Positions 22,920-33,479 are shown, numbered from the stretch's first letter. The stretch: DNA of 64,000 nucleotides from Myxocyprinus asiaticus (GCF_019703515.2 NC_059365.1:42614501-42678500); one strand, 5' to 3'. Notes: generated from the letters alone by a model not told the origin. Made by a program: numbers and translations.

Positions 22920-23560
22920 GTGTCCCGTATTAATTTTTCTGTTTCTCAAAAAAAATTTCTATCCTGTCCCTTCTTCAGCTCCCCAGCCCTGCCTGTTTCC
23001 CTTTCCTTTTCTAACTCCACATGCCCCTCCATCTGCATTTCTCCTAAAACTTCTACAGTTCCCTTGAGTATTGGGAACTGAACTTCTGAGGGCACATATG
23101 GAGGTGATTTGACAAGGACCTCTCCTTCATTATTTTTCTTGCCTGTCTTATATTTTCCTGTGAATTTTCTCCTTTCAGTGCTAGCTCTTTTCTGTTTTTC
23201 CTTTTTGTTTCTCTGTTTTTACTTTTTTACTCTTATCTTTAATTTTATAATTTTTTATCAAAGTTTCCATTTCCTCGCACAACGCTACATCAAATGTCCC
23301 TTTCTTTGGCTATTTTGTCATCATATCTTTGGTAATTTTTTGCCATTTGCTTGAAAGCTCATTTATAAGGTCTTTATACAATGGATATTTTAATCCTAAT
23401 ATGTCCACAGGAGTGGCTGCCATGATTTTTCTTATAATACAACAAACCCTATCTTTAGGAAAAATGTATCACTGTATCAATATTTGTGACAATTTTTATT
23501 TTTGGACAGTTTTATTTATTGCCTTCCTGGCTTTTTTGTTTTTTTATTTTTAAATTTTAA
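22920..23560 (-). pseudogene. gag: Gag-like N-terminal region (degenerate)
   Basis: Downstream of the primer site, minus-strand frames give LYKDLINELSSKWQ, KKGTFDVALCEEMETL and lysine-rich KDKSKKVKTEKQKG, then VPSEVQFPIL. A helical, basic matrix-like stretch followed by a proline-bearing linker is what class I Gag starts with. Stops and frame changes break it, and no capsid or zinc knuckle follows. Assigned mainly by place and composition. Confidence 0.45.
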
Positions 23561-23832
23561 ATGCTTTCATTTACTGTTATCCATGAAGGCCCCCTTAACA
23601 GTAAAAACAGATCATTGCATGCAATTATTTCTTCTGGAATCAGAACCCTTTATTCTTTTTTTGTTCTTTGAATTTGGAGGAGCTTTTTGAATGTCCTTAC
23701 CACCACGGACAGATTCTGGCAAGCAACACAAACTAATTATATAAGCAAAAAATGCTTACCTTTTAAAGTGGCCACTGTTTGAGTTGCTCGTCCAGCTAGC
23801 CCATTGTGGCTTCCACTCTGCTCCTTCCCAGT

Positions 23833-23850
23833 GCCCCATGTTGGGAACCA
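23833..23850 (-). other. Primer-binding site, tRNA-Lys type
   Basis: Three bases inside the 5' LTR the minus strand reads TGGTTCCCAACATGGGGC. This matches at about 15 of 18 positions the site complementary to tRNA-Lys1,2 (TGGCGCCCAACGTGGGGC), known from several retroviruses. Confidence 0.75.
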
Positions 23851-23853
23851 ATT

Positions 23854-24321
23854 TGTTGTGGCTTCTGCCACCTCTGTGAAACTCTTGAAGTCTTGGGGTT
23901 TTGATGCCAGAAGATAGACTTTATTGTCAGAGATAAAAAAGCCGAGTTGCTCCCAGCACAAGTAACTTTCTGTATTCAAACAGGCCTATATACACATATT
24001 CACCTAGGGCGTGACCAATATACCCTTTACATTTTGTTCTGTGTCTTCAGTCTGTTTAGAGAACATGAAACTATTTGTGAGGCCCCTCTCCATCTGTAAC
24101 CTATTTATGGGGCCTTATCCTATATTTTCTCTAGTGTCAAAATATGAGACTCAAGTTTACCATATGTGAGGGGCCCCACATTCCAAGACAGACTTCTTAC
24201 ACAAACACACACTCAGTAAAATTCATGTTTGAACATCAGAAATAATTGTAGCATAAAATGTCTATATTCACATTGATTATACTTAATTAATTTATATTTA
24301 ACTTGATAAAAATATTCCACA
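23854..24321 (-). repeat. 5' LTR of the endogenous retrovirus
   Basis: On the minus strand it runs TGTGGAATA...CCACAACA. The TATATA box is at 23,987-23,992 and the AATAAA complement at 23,920-23,925. It would have driven transcription toward lower coordinates. Followed on that strand by AAT and the primer site. Confidence 0.88.
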
Positions 24322-24720
24322 CTGTCTAGCAGGTTGTTCTGGGAGAGAAAAGAGAAGACTTGGTTGAACACAACTCATTCAAGTGTTTTTGCTCTGAAAG
24401 GGGAGGAAGAGTGCAGGGTTTAGTGTGGGTTTCTTAAGCAGTGGGGTTACTCGAGCCTACTTAAAAGTAGTGGGAAAGGTAGCAGTGAGGAGTGAAGTGT
24501 TAATAATGTGTGTGAGTGCAGGTAGGATAGAAGGAGAAATGGTCTGGAGGAGATGGGAGGGAATAGGTTCGAGGGGACAGGAAGTAAGTTGGCTGAAGAG
24601 GAAAAGTTTACCTCAGCCTCAGAGAGGGGAGAAAAAGAGGGGAGGAGTGGGTTGTGTGTTGGTGATGGGTGTCTGTGGGTCTATGGTGTGGAGAATTGAC
24701 TGCTGATGTTTGTTATTTTA
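24322..24720 (-). mobile_element. LINE, upstream part of the copy at 16,055-17,298
   Basis: The minus strand reads VVFNQVFSFLSQ then NNLLDS, RT sequence that runs directly into NQSGFKSG at 17,298 once the provirus and one CTGT are removed. The rest toward 24,720 is GA-rich on the plus strand and matches no clear frame. Confidence 0.75.
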
Positions 24721-24839
24721 TCTGTGAAAATATAGTAGCAATACTATAGTGAAGTATTGGCTACTTTTAGAGGTTACTCTGTTGTGTATTACTCACATTT
24801 AGACAGATGTAAATTGTAATATTATGATTATATTGTGGT

Positions 24840-25980
24840 TATCCTCATACGACGCTGCGTCTACATGCGTGGACATTGTATTTTGGCTTCGCTATACGCA
24901 ATGCATAATTTAAATGAATAAAAACTGACTGAATACTGTTCACAAGAAAAATTGACTGATTTTTTTTAAAGCGGCATATGAAAGCATATATATGGCGTAC
25001 CGAGTCAGGTGACACAACAGCATGCTGTCGATTTCCTTGAAGCGCTTCTATGGACGCAGTGCAAACAAAGGTGCCTCTGGTAAGAAAGCTCTACGTTTTT
25101 TCATTAAAACCTGTTTGGTTGTAAAGAGTAGAGTCGCTTTTAAAAAAAGTTCATTTTTCGCATGTCAGCGCCCTGATAAACATGATGTCCACATATGTGA
25201 AAACTGCCACTGCATTTCCTCAAAATTAGAAAAAAACATGTTAGTTATTTTGAATAACTTTTAACTCTAGCACATCTGTGGGTCATTTAGCTTCGTTTTA
25301 ATATAATTTTTGTTATGTTTAATTTTGTTACCAGTGTACAATATGATTCTATTAATTAACATTAGTTAATGCATTCCAATATATTTACTGTACATTTTCA
25401 CATTGAGAATAAATTGGTTCATCCAAAAGCTGAAAAATGTTGCTTTCAGAGGCTTTATATGGAGTTAGGATGAAAATAAGGTGCATTTCAAACTGTGGAT
25501 GGAGCAAGGGACCATCCTTGACTAAAAGTTCAGTTTCATGCTGCAGATGATGTTTGGACCACTCAGCATGTTTGGCAGACATGGGACAATGATTCAGAAT
25601 TTTACAATGCTACATTTTATTTTAACATGGTTGGCAGTGATTGGATGATGCTGGACATTACTTTGAATAAGAAATATTTATTCAGCTTTACAGAAAATCA
25701 GCTGTAATGTCTGTAACATCACAAAAATATGAATAACCAACACTCCTGGAAACATAATAAACAATTTGATGTAAAAAACCTGACTTTCTTTAGCTTAGTG
25801 TTTCACAACATAGTCTCGCTGTCCACATATGTGTACATTAATTTTTAGGAAAATTATTTGCTCTAGAAATGTTTTTTTTTTTTCTTTTTTTCTTTTTTTG
25901 CTTGTTTATTAGGTGCTACTATTTACAAATCAAAAAAGGAAATGGAAAATGCACACAGCAGTCATGCGGGGGTCTCAGGA
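24840..25980 (-). repeat. 1.2-kb unclassified interspersed repeat, copy 2 (inverted)
   Basis: Read on the minus strand it shows the same landmarks as 6,262-7,464: TTTTTTGATTTGTAAATAGT, CCAGGAGTGTTGGTTATTCA, CATCATCTGCAGCATGAAAC and TTTAAAAAAAATC near the end. It carries a long T run (25,870-25,900) where the other copies have A/T runs. Non-coding. Confidence 0.7.
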
Positions 25981-27580
25981 GGTTATAGCTGATTAATGTC
26001 ACATATAAAGGATGTGTTTGAGTGAGGTAATTAACCCGTTAGTAAGGTTTATTATATGGGTATTCAGGTCTTGCAACTCGTATCTCAAGCAGGGAAATTC
26101 CAAACATACTTGAACTACATTTTGTCAATCAATTCGTTTTAGATTTTTCTTTCTGTAAATTTAATAAAATAAAAAAATAAACAATGTTAGTGCATTGTTA
26201 ATATCTTGCAATAGTATTTTTCCTCATAATACTTTCCTTAACAGTATGTTTTAAATGAAACCATTTGATTTTCGTCATAATGTGTCATTTTCATCTTTGT
26301 TATCTTCATTAACGAACATTTCTGCAAGTAATTTCATTGACGAGATTAACACTGATCATGCAAAAGTACTGAAAGAGTTTATAAATTCCTGCAATTTAAA
26401 TATTCAATGCATCAATCAGCAGTTTTTAAATCATTTTTCCCAAACCTAAAATCACCCAAGATGTCTCCACCGTAATTTTGAAATAAAATTTCATAGACAT
26501 CAAACTTCCATAGCTGAGAGCACTGTGGGAATAATATATTCTCAACAGCACACTCAGCTCTGTGCTTCCCTATCACGCCTCAGGCGCACCTACAACATAA
26601 TCACGAAGCTAATTTCACAATTATAAAAGCTCGGAGTGCATATGTGAGACTGTTACTCTGTTATAAAGTACCTTGTGAAGAGAACTCATGAGGAGAGAGG
26701 ACATTAATGTCAAAGGTAGATTTATTGAGCAACTGCCGTCGTTAGTCATTTTAGGTTGAGCAACAATTTTACACAGAGTTTGTCAGGTTCTGACTAACTT
26801 TAGATGAGTCTTTTGATTTTACATTCTCTGATTCCCTATTGAGCAGTGGTGAACTTTTATAAAGAGATGAAGTGTTACAGTCTGAAATATTTATGAGGAC
26901 TGTTAAGAATATCTAATGGCAAACAAGAGGATGTTCTTCACAATATAAAATTGTAACATTTAGGGCCCTATTTTAAGAGCTCTAAGTGCAGCGCTATGCG
27001 ATACATAATACGCGCAAAGTCAGTGGGCAATGAAGTTTTGGAATATTCCTACAAGCATGCGCTAAGTTTAGGCACAAGTGGGTTTGACGAAATTGCACAT
27101 GCGAAACGCTAATGGGCTGGGTCAAGTGCAATTTAATTCTCAGATTCTTCTCTGGTAATTGCATCATCTGAGTCCTACACTATTAGCAATTTCTGTAAAT
27201 CGGGTAGTATTTTACTGTATTATGAACAGTTTATTACTGTGGAGTGATCACACAGTATGCTACTGTATTTCACAGTTGCATTATGGATAAATATGCTCTG
27301 AGTGGTATTAAAATACAGCATTTTTTATTTACTGTAAATCCAAATACAGTAAAATTGAGTGCGAAAAAACTGACCAATGACAGGAGACTGAAAAGGCAAA
27401 GAGAGAGTAAAAAACAAGAACGTAATGGGAGTTTGCTGATATAATTCTGATATTATTTAATTCTCTTATATAATATTTTTTCCTCACCTTTATTTAGAGT
27501 TCTTAAAAAAATAAAAAAATAGTAATCGATTATTTAATGTTTAAGGAGTTCTCACAATGCGGATCGATTTTTCGACGTAA
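25981..27580. other. No gene seen; repeat fragments
   Basis: At 26,961-27,150 GGGCCCTATTTTAAGAGCTC starts a fragment like a common fish hAT-type element (also CGCGCAAAGTCAGTGGGC). At 27,195-27,400 alternating TTACTGTA/TACAGTA motifs resemble a small MITE also seen at 35,475-35,745. No gene-like frame. Confidence 0.5.
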
Positions 27581-27589
27581 TCTTCATCT

Positions 27590-27792
27590 ATCTTCAGGAT
27601 GAGGTAGTGGAGCTAAAATAATTAATATTGTCCCATCTGAAAGACAGCAACAACATGGAACAGCTTACAAATGACATCATGAATTTAAGATAAGAGATTG
27701 AATACCTACAGTGAGACAGAAAGGGGATGTCACAGGAACTTCAGCAAACTAAAGAAGACCTGAGAGAAGTAAAATCAACTTTTGGAAAACAT
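27590..27792 (+). pseudogene. LINE ORF1, coiled-coil part (left of DIRS insertion)
   Basis: The + frame reads SHLKDSNNMEQLTND, SQELQQTKEDLREV and ends STFGKH at the DIRS boundary. The heptad-like spacing of L, charged and Q residues indicates a coiled coil. There are stops at ELK*, NLR* and YLQ*. The frame continues past the DIRS element at 32,496. Confidence 0.65.
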
Positions 27793-27838
27793 CATGGTTA
27801 CTTCCGTAACCTCCATTCCCTGATGGAGGGAACGAGAT

Positions 27839-28011
27839 GTTGTGTCGATTTAGTGACACTAGGGGTCACTCTTGGGAGCCCCAAACACCTCTGATCTTTT
27901 GAAAAAAGGCCAATGGCAATTGGCGAGTGGAATTTGCATGCCACTCCCCCGGACATACGGGTATAAAAGGAGCTGGTATGCAACCACTCATTCAGGTTTT
28001 GTGCTGAGGAG
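27839..28011 (+). repeat. DIRS left inverted terminal repeat with TATA box
   Basis: GTGACACTAGGGGTCACTC and GCATGCCACTCCCCCGGAC pair with the right repeat. A TATAAAAG box at 27,962-27,969 points inward, toward the 3' end of the minus-strand genes. Confidence 0.85.
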
Positions 28012-28067
28012 CCGAGACCAGGTCCCGGCCATTTCAGCGGGTAGTTCAGCATTGTGGCAAGAGGAAC

Positions 28068-28190
28068 ACAATGTCTCGTTCTCTCCATCAGGGAACGGAG
28101 ATTACGGAAGTAACCATGACGTTCCCTATCTGTCACTAACTCGACGTTGTGTCGATGTAGTGACACTAGGGGTCCCTATAAAAAAACGCC
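28068..28190. repeat. DIRS internal complementary region
   Basis: CTCCATCAGGGAACGGAGAT...AAGTAACCATG is the complement of the left tip (27,793-27,832), and GTTCCCTATCTGTCACT directly after it is the complement of the right tip. In the DIRS model this region templates joining of the ends into a circle. Confidence 0.85.
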
Positions 28191-28948
28191 ACAACTACAC
28201 AACAACTGTGTTATGTGGACTGGCGGTGCGAGACGGGCAGACCACTGTGTGCCTCATAGCCAATGCACCAGGCCATCACGTAACCTCCCCAATGCTCTTA
28301 AGCATCGAACAGTCCTTCAGGAACAAGTCGACTGCCCAACAAATAGGGACAGGGTAGCCCAGCCGAGGCCTCTTTTCCTCTTTTTTCTCTCCAAAAATAG
28401 TGGAATTTGTTAACCGACTGGGAGCCATAAGTTTCCACGTTGGGGGGTGTCCCTCCCAAGGGGAAGACACCACGGAGACCACACCCCGCCCCCCACCCCC
28501 CCCAAAAAGGGGGTATTTTGAGTAGAAATACGTCACATGGTCTTAACGAGTCTTGTCGGAAGTATGTCATGTGGAGAGGTCCCATGGTAGGTCCTACCCG
28601 AGGGGGAGGAGTTTCTACAAAGCATGGCGACCGGGGGCGGAGGGGCCTCTGCCCAAGGAAGATGCAGTTTACTGACAGGGAAACGATTTTGCGGAAGATA
28701 TCACATGGGGTCGCCTTCGGGGAACCAGCACATGTGGAGCACCTACCTCATTACAGGGGCTCATTAGCACACGTACTGGGCTGGCAGCGAGTTTCTCCAC
28801 AAACTCAACTGCCACAGGGCTAAGGAGGAAAGTCATCCAAGGATCACAGTCTGTGAACACGACTGGGAGTCAAGAGCGCACGTCTTCACTTCAAAGGAGG
28901 GGAAAGGTGCTATGCGCAAACAGTACACCCGGCCAGCTGTACCAGAAC
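28191..28948 (-). other. DIRS 3' non-coding region
   Basis: Between the internal complementary region and the recombinase stop. It is GC-rich with C and G runs (28,483-28,512), shared with the copy at 41.56-42.27 kb. No conserved frame. Confidence 0.55.
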
Positions 28949-30037
28949 TTACCTGCTCGTGCCTGCCATTACACAGGACGAGACCGGCTCAACCCGGAGA
29001 TTGTAGAACCTTGCAAAGGTGTTGGGTGCTGCCCAGTCCGCTGCTCTGCAGATGTCTGCCAAAGAGGCGCCACTGGCCAGGGCCCAGAAGGCTGCCAAAC
29101 TCCTGGTAGAATGGGCTCGTAACCCTGCAGGGGGTGGCACGTCCTGAGCCTGATATGCCATCGCGATGGTGTCAATGACCCAGTGGGCGATCCTCTATTT
29201 GGAGACAGCGCTTCCTTTCTGCTGTCCACCAAAGCAGACAAAGAGCTGCTCGGAGCTTCTAAAGCTCTGTGTGCGATCCAAATAGATGTGAAAAGCTCGC
29301 ACCGGACACAGCAACGCCAAGGCTGGGTCTGCCTCTTCCTGGGGCAGCGCTTGCAGGTTTACCACCTGATCCCTAAATGGGGTTGTGGGAACCTTGGGCA
29401 CATAGCCCGGTCGGGGTCTCAGGATCATGTGAGAGTAACCCGGACCGAACTCCAGGCACAATTCACTGACAGAGAACGCCTGCAGGTCCCCAACCCTCTT
29501 GATGGAAGTGAGTGCAGTCAGGAGGGCAGTCTTCAAAGAGAGTACCTTAAGCTCAGCTGACTCCAAGGGCTCAAAGGGAGCTCCCCGTTGACCCTGAAGG
29601 ACTACAGAGTGGTCCCATGAGGGGACAAGGCACGGTCTGCAGGGATTCAACCTCCTAGTGCCTCTTAGGAACCTGATGATCAAGTCATGCTTCCCCAAGT
29701 ACTTACCATCTACTGCATCGTGATGAGCCGAAATAGTGGCTACATACACCTCCAGCCTCTCCTGCAGGAAGGAAATCACCAATCCGACTGCACATCTCTG
29801 GGGGTCTTTGTGTCGGGAAGAACACCACTTAGCGAACAGACGCCACTTCAAGGCATACAGGCGCCTTGTAGGGGGAGCCCTAGACTGAGTGATCATGTCT
29901 ACCACTGCAGGTGGTAGGCCACTTAGGTCTTCCGCGTCCTGTCCTAGGGCCAGATGTGGAGATTCTAGAGGTCTGATCGCGGGTGCCAGATGGTGCCCCG
30001 TCCCTGAGAAAGAAGGTCCTTCCTCAGAGGAATTCAC
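28949..30037 (-). pseudogene. DIRS tyrosine recombinase with one in-frame stop
   Basis: A minus-strand frame opens at 30,037 and reaches a TAG at 29,195-29,197, then continues in the same frame to 28,949. Catalytic residues of the family are visible: the first Arg in TSIKRVGDLQ, the His and Arg in RAHSTRSLAA, and the Tyr in FARFYNLRVE. The copy at 42.3-42.9 kb has CAG (Gln) where this has TAG, so the break is a single transition. The enzyme would join the circular cDNA to the target by strand exchange, so DIRS elements need no integrase. Confidence 0.88.
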
Positions 30038-30299
30038 CTGGGGGGGCTGTTGTGTGGAGCGTGAGATCCGAGAACAATGTCTGGGTGGGCCAGAAGGGTG
30101 CTACTAGGACAACCTGCTCCTTGTCCTCCCTGACCTTGCACAGGGTCTGTGCAAGTAGACTCACTGGGGGAAACACATACATGCGTAGTCCAGGGGGCCA
30201 GCTGTGTGCCAGTGTGTCTATACCGAGGGGTGCCTCGGTCAGGGCGTACCAAAGCAAACAGGTCTACCTGTGCTCGACCAAATTGACTCCAAATCAGCT

Positions 30300-31180
30300 G
30301 GACCACCTGGGGGTGGAGTCTCCACTCTCCTCTGAGTGTAACCTGTCATGACAGTGCGTCCGCCACGGTGTTGAGGTCGCCCGGGATGTGAGTGGCTCGC
30401 AGCAAATTGAGGCGCTGCTTACTCCAAAGGAGGAGACGGCGGGCGAGTTGTGACATGCAACGGGAGCATAGACCACCTTGAAGGTTGATGTATGCTACCG
30501 TCGCTGTGTTGTCCATCCGGACCAACAAGTGCTTGCCCTGGATCAATGGCCGGAACCTCCGCAGGGCAAGCAGTACTGCCAACAACTGGCAGTTGATGTG
30601 CCAACACAGCCACGGGCCAGTCCAGGGACTGGCGGCTGTGTGCCCATTGCATATCTTGGCCCATCTTGGAGGCGTCCGTTGTAACCACGATGCACCTGGA
30701 GACTTACTCTAGGGGAACCCCTGCCCGTAGAAATGCAAGGTCGGTCCAAAGACTGAAGGGACTCGAGTCTGATGCCAGTGCTGAAGCGGTCTCTTATGCA
30801 TAAACCTGAGCGATGTGGCTGCCGCTGAGGATGCCATATGCCCCAGGAGCCTCTGAAAAAGTTTCAGTGGAACCGCTGTCCTCCGTCTGAACGCCTTCAG
30901 ACAGTTCAGCGCCGACTGTGCTTGCTCGTTCGTGAGGTGCACCGTCATCGAGACTGAGTCCAACTCCAAACCAAGAAAACCGCCAAGAGCTTGCTCTTTC
31001 CCAGCTGTCCCGAAGCCCCAGTCGGCTGAGGTGCCGGAGCACGAGGTCCCTGTGTGTGCACAGCAACTCTCGAGAGTGAGCTAGGATTAGCCAGTCGTCA
31101 AGATAGTTGAGGATGCTGATGCCCACTTCCCTTAGCGGGGCAAGGGCTGCCTCTGTGACCTTCGTCGGGGTGGAGCTCAA
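30300..31180 (-). pseudogene. DIRS reverse transcriptase and RNase H (N-terminus deleted, frameshifted)
   Basis: The minus strand reads TKVTEAALAPL, then ILNYLDDWLILAHS (YxDD-type active site), HRDLVLRHLSRLGL, then in a second frame MELDSVSM and KLFQRLLGHMASSAA. RNase H follows with VTTDASKMG and, after another shift, LLVRMDNTATVAYIN and HIPGDLNTVADALS. Everything before TKVTEAAL, including the first catalytic Asp of RT, is missing: the join lies near 31,160-31,185, and the third DIRS copy (63.4 kb) still has the start. Frameshifts lie near 31,000 and 30,590. Confidence 0.85.
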
Positions 31181-32147
31181 GGTGCCACGTCAAGGGGACT
31201 CGAGCCCCGTGGCCGTGCTGAGTCCAGGGACATTGAACCACTTAACTGGCTCCTGCCGCCCACCATAAGATTGGCCGAGAAGGGGGGAGGAGGAATCTCG
31301 TCCCCGTAGTCCACCGGAACCAATCCCGTGTGGGCGTGTTTGTGCCACAGCTGGGCGCACAGGGGTGGAGGGTCCGCCGCTGGAGCGCCATACCTGCAAA
31401 AATGGGACGGTGGACGGTGGTCATGACGATGGCCGTGTGCATTGGACGTGGCCCAGGAAACGAGAAAACCACTCTTTTGTCAAACTTTTGGGTACCGCAG
31501 CCTCTTGAGCATTTGGCAAAAATGAAACAAAGGATTCTCCTCCCGGCCCTCCACCGGGGGATGGAGTGGTCTGTTCACCAGCTCCAGGGAAGCAGGTCTC
31601 CACACCCCTGGGTCGCCCATCTCAGGGGTGCTTTGAAGCCTTCCTCGGGTTCTTAGCAGCCAGCCGTGAGATGGGTGGCATCTGCTTCCTGCGTTGGGCT
31701 CCACGCCGGGGCTGGGCCACGGGGGCGAGCTGCGGTGGAGCCGGTTTTCTTTGCTGCAGGAGGATGCCCTTGATGACGAGCAGATGGGGTGCTGGGTCTT
31801 GAGCCATGCCGGGGCAGGATGTGTTGTATGGCCTCCGTCTGCTTCTTCACTGCAGAGAACTGCTGGGCAAAGTCCTCGACGGTGTTGCCGAATAGGCCAA
31901 CCTGGGAGATAGTGGCATCAAGGAACCATGCCTTGTCATTCTCTCGCATCTCAACCAAGTTGAGCCAAAGGTGGCGGTCCTGGACCACCAGGGTGGACAT
32001 CGCCTGCCCGAGAGACTGCGCCATGACCTTCGTCGCCCGGAAAGTGAGGTCAGTCGGCAAGCGCAGTTCCTGCAACAATCCCAGGTCAGAACTACCCTCG
32101 TGCAGCACTTTTAGTGCCTTGGCTTGGTGTACTTGCAGGAGAGACAT
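31181..32147 (-). pseudogene. DIRS gag-like ORF1
   Basis: The clearest frame, 32,147 down to 31,653, begins MSLLQVHQAKAL and includes LPTDLTFRATKVMAQSLGQA, MRENDKAWFLDA and a Pro/Ala/Lys-rich end (HPPAAKKTGSTAARP). This resembles the ORF1 of fish DIRS elements. Beyond 31,653 the frame shifts and continues with PLHPPVEGREENP and a region matched by the plus-strand copy at 63.4 kb. No enzyme motif. Confidence 0.65.
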
Positions 32148-32300
32148 GGCGTGCAGGGCGGAGATGGCTTGTCCAGTGGCGTTCTTTGCACTCCACAGGC
32201 ACAGAGGGGGAGAAGCTGCTGAAATGCGCCGTAAATCCAGCAGTTTTACGAGGTGAATTGGAGGAATTGTATTCAGTGCACTGAATGCAACCGCTCAGCT

Positions 32301-32474
32301 CCGAAGAGAAAATCTGAATGAGTGGTTGCATACCAGCTCCTTTTATACCCGTATGTCTGGGGGAGTGGCATGCAAATTCCACTCACCAGTTCCCATTGGC
32401 CTTTTTTCAAAAGATCAGATATGTTTGGGGCTCCCAAGAGTGACCCCTAGTGTCCCTACATCGACACAACGTTG
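32301..32474 (-). repeat. DIRS right inverted terminal repeat with promoter
   Basis: Complement of the left repeat. The TATAAAA box (complement of 32,341-32,347) faces the gag-like frame and is the likely promoter of the coding strand. Confidence 0.85.
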
Positions 32475-32495
32475 AGTGAGTGACAGATAGGGAAC

Positions 32496-33209
32496 AATTA
32501 ACAGAAGTTAAGACAGAAATGCAGAAGGAACTATTTGCCTTGAAGTCAGAACTCCACACCAAAGATGAACTCATCAATAATCTGAAAGAACAGCTCAACT
32601 CTGTTTCAGCCCCCAAAGAAACTCCTGCTAAACCCTTTATGTATCCAGAGATGCTCACTGAAAATCCCCAACCTGAAGAATCACCAGTGCAGAAAGAGCT
32701 TCACTCCTCAACTGATCCACCAGAGAAACACAGGCTCTTATCCTGACTGATTCAAATGGGAAATATATCAATGAGAAACTTTTGTTCCCAAACATGAAAG
32801 TCCAGAAAATGTGGTGCCCGAACACAAGAAGTGCTTTTCAGATCCTTTTGATAAACATCTAAATGAAACTTACAAGCACATTATAATCCACACAGGGACA
32901 AATGATTTAAGGGCCACAAATGGGCATGTGGCTCCTGCACTCAGAGAGGTGGCCATCAGAGCCACACAACGGTTCCCAGAGGCAAAAATAACCCTGTCCA
33001 TGTTACTACCACACAGTGATGTACAATTCCACATCATTCATGGAAATAATGTGGAACTCTCCAGAAACTGTGCACTTCTTCCAAACATTCATCTCGCCCA
33101 TCATGAAGATACATGGCCTCATCATACGTATGACCACGTCCACCTAAACAAACAAGGAGTAAAAGTCTTTGCCAGAGTGCTAAAAAGCACAGCCCTTGGG
33201 AATTCATGA
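32496..33209 (+). pseudogene. LINE ORF1 with coiled coil and SGNH-hydrolase domain
   Basis: The frame continues from 27,792 across the DIRS element with QLTEVKTEMQKEL and TKDELINNLKEQL (coiled coil), then a Pro-rich linker. After a stop at 32,742-32,744 the sequence shows the SGNH blocks: LTDSNGKYIN (block I Ser), HTGTNDLRA (block III Asn) and TYDHVHLNKQG (block V Asp and His). The last frame runs 32,811-33,209. An esterase-type ORF1 is known in L2/CR1-type LINEs, including zebrafish L2. The copy is broken by a stop, a frameshift near 32,800 and the DIRS insertion. Confidence 0.75.
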
Positions 33210-33479
33210 AGCAACATCAGAAATTCAACTGACAACAGAAGCTCTCAGCCATCAAGAACCCTCCACCACAGTCCAGACCGGCCACAGGACCTTCATCAAA
33301 ACACAGGATCTATGCAGCGGCAGTTCAACAACCACAAAACCCTGCAGCTCCTGAACTCAACCAGATTAGACATCTACTGAACATCATCTGGTTGAAACTG
33401 ATGAATTAATCTACATAACACATACACATGTATATATACACAAACACACATACATTATAGACAAACTTATCCATGAAAT

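Larger units (their letters stand above)
17299..24321 (-). mobile_element. Endogenous retrovirus, class I-like, full length but decayed
   Basis: Paired 468-bp LTRs (17,299-17,766 and 23,854-24,321), a Lys-type primer-binding site, a polypurine tract and remnants of gag-like, RNase H, integrase and envelope membrane-anchor sequence lie in order on the minus strand. CTGT at 17,295-17,298 and 24,322-24,325 is the 4-bp target duplication, and joining the flanks restores the interrupted LINE frame. By eye the LTRs differ at about 23 positions plus two 5-bp indels (near 5 percent), so it is not recent. No reverse transcriptase or protease is recognisable. Class I is inferred from the RNase H sequence (LPKRLAIIKCQTHKKG) and RNase H-integrase order. 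Confidence 0.85.
27793..32495 (-). mobile_element. DIRS1-like retrotransposon, nearly complete, internally deleted
   Basis: A 4.7-kb element with the diagnostic DIRS layout: inverted terminal repeats (27,839-28,011 and 32,301-32,474), unequal outer tips, and an internal complementary region at 28,068-28,190 that contains the complements of both outer tips side by side. Gag-like, RT/RNase H and tyrosine recombinase frames lie in order on the minus strand. Removing it leaves an open LINE ORF1 frame with no target duplication, as expected for tyrosine-recombinase integration. RT has lost its N-terminal half and several frames are shifted, so it is not autonomous. Confidence 0.9.

Noticed and set aside
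29687..29917. Plus-strand open frames across the DIRS element (for example 28,440-28,823, 29,183-29,560, 31,789-32,256)
   Set aside because: They are antisense to the DIRS genes, arise from GC-rich coding sequence, and contain no family motifs, whereas the minus strand shows RT and recombinase motifs.
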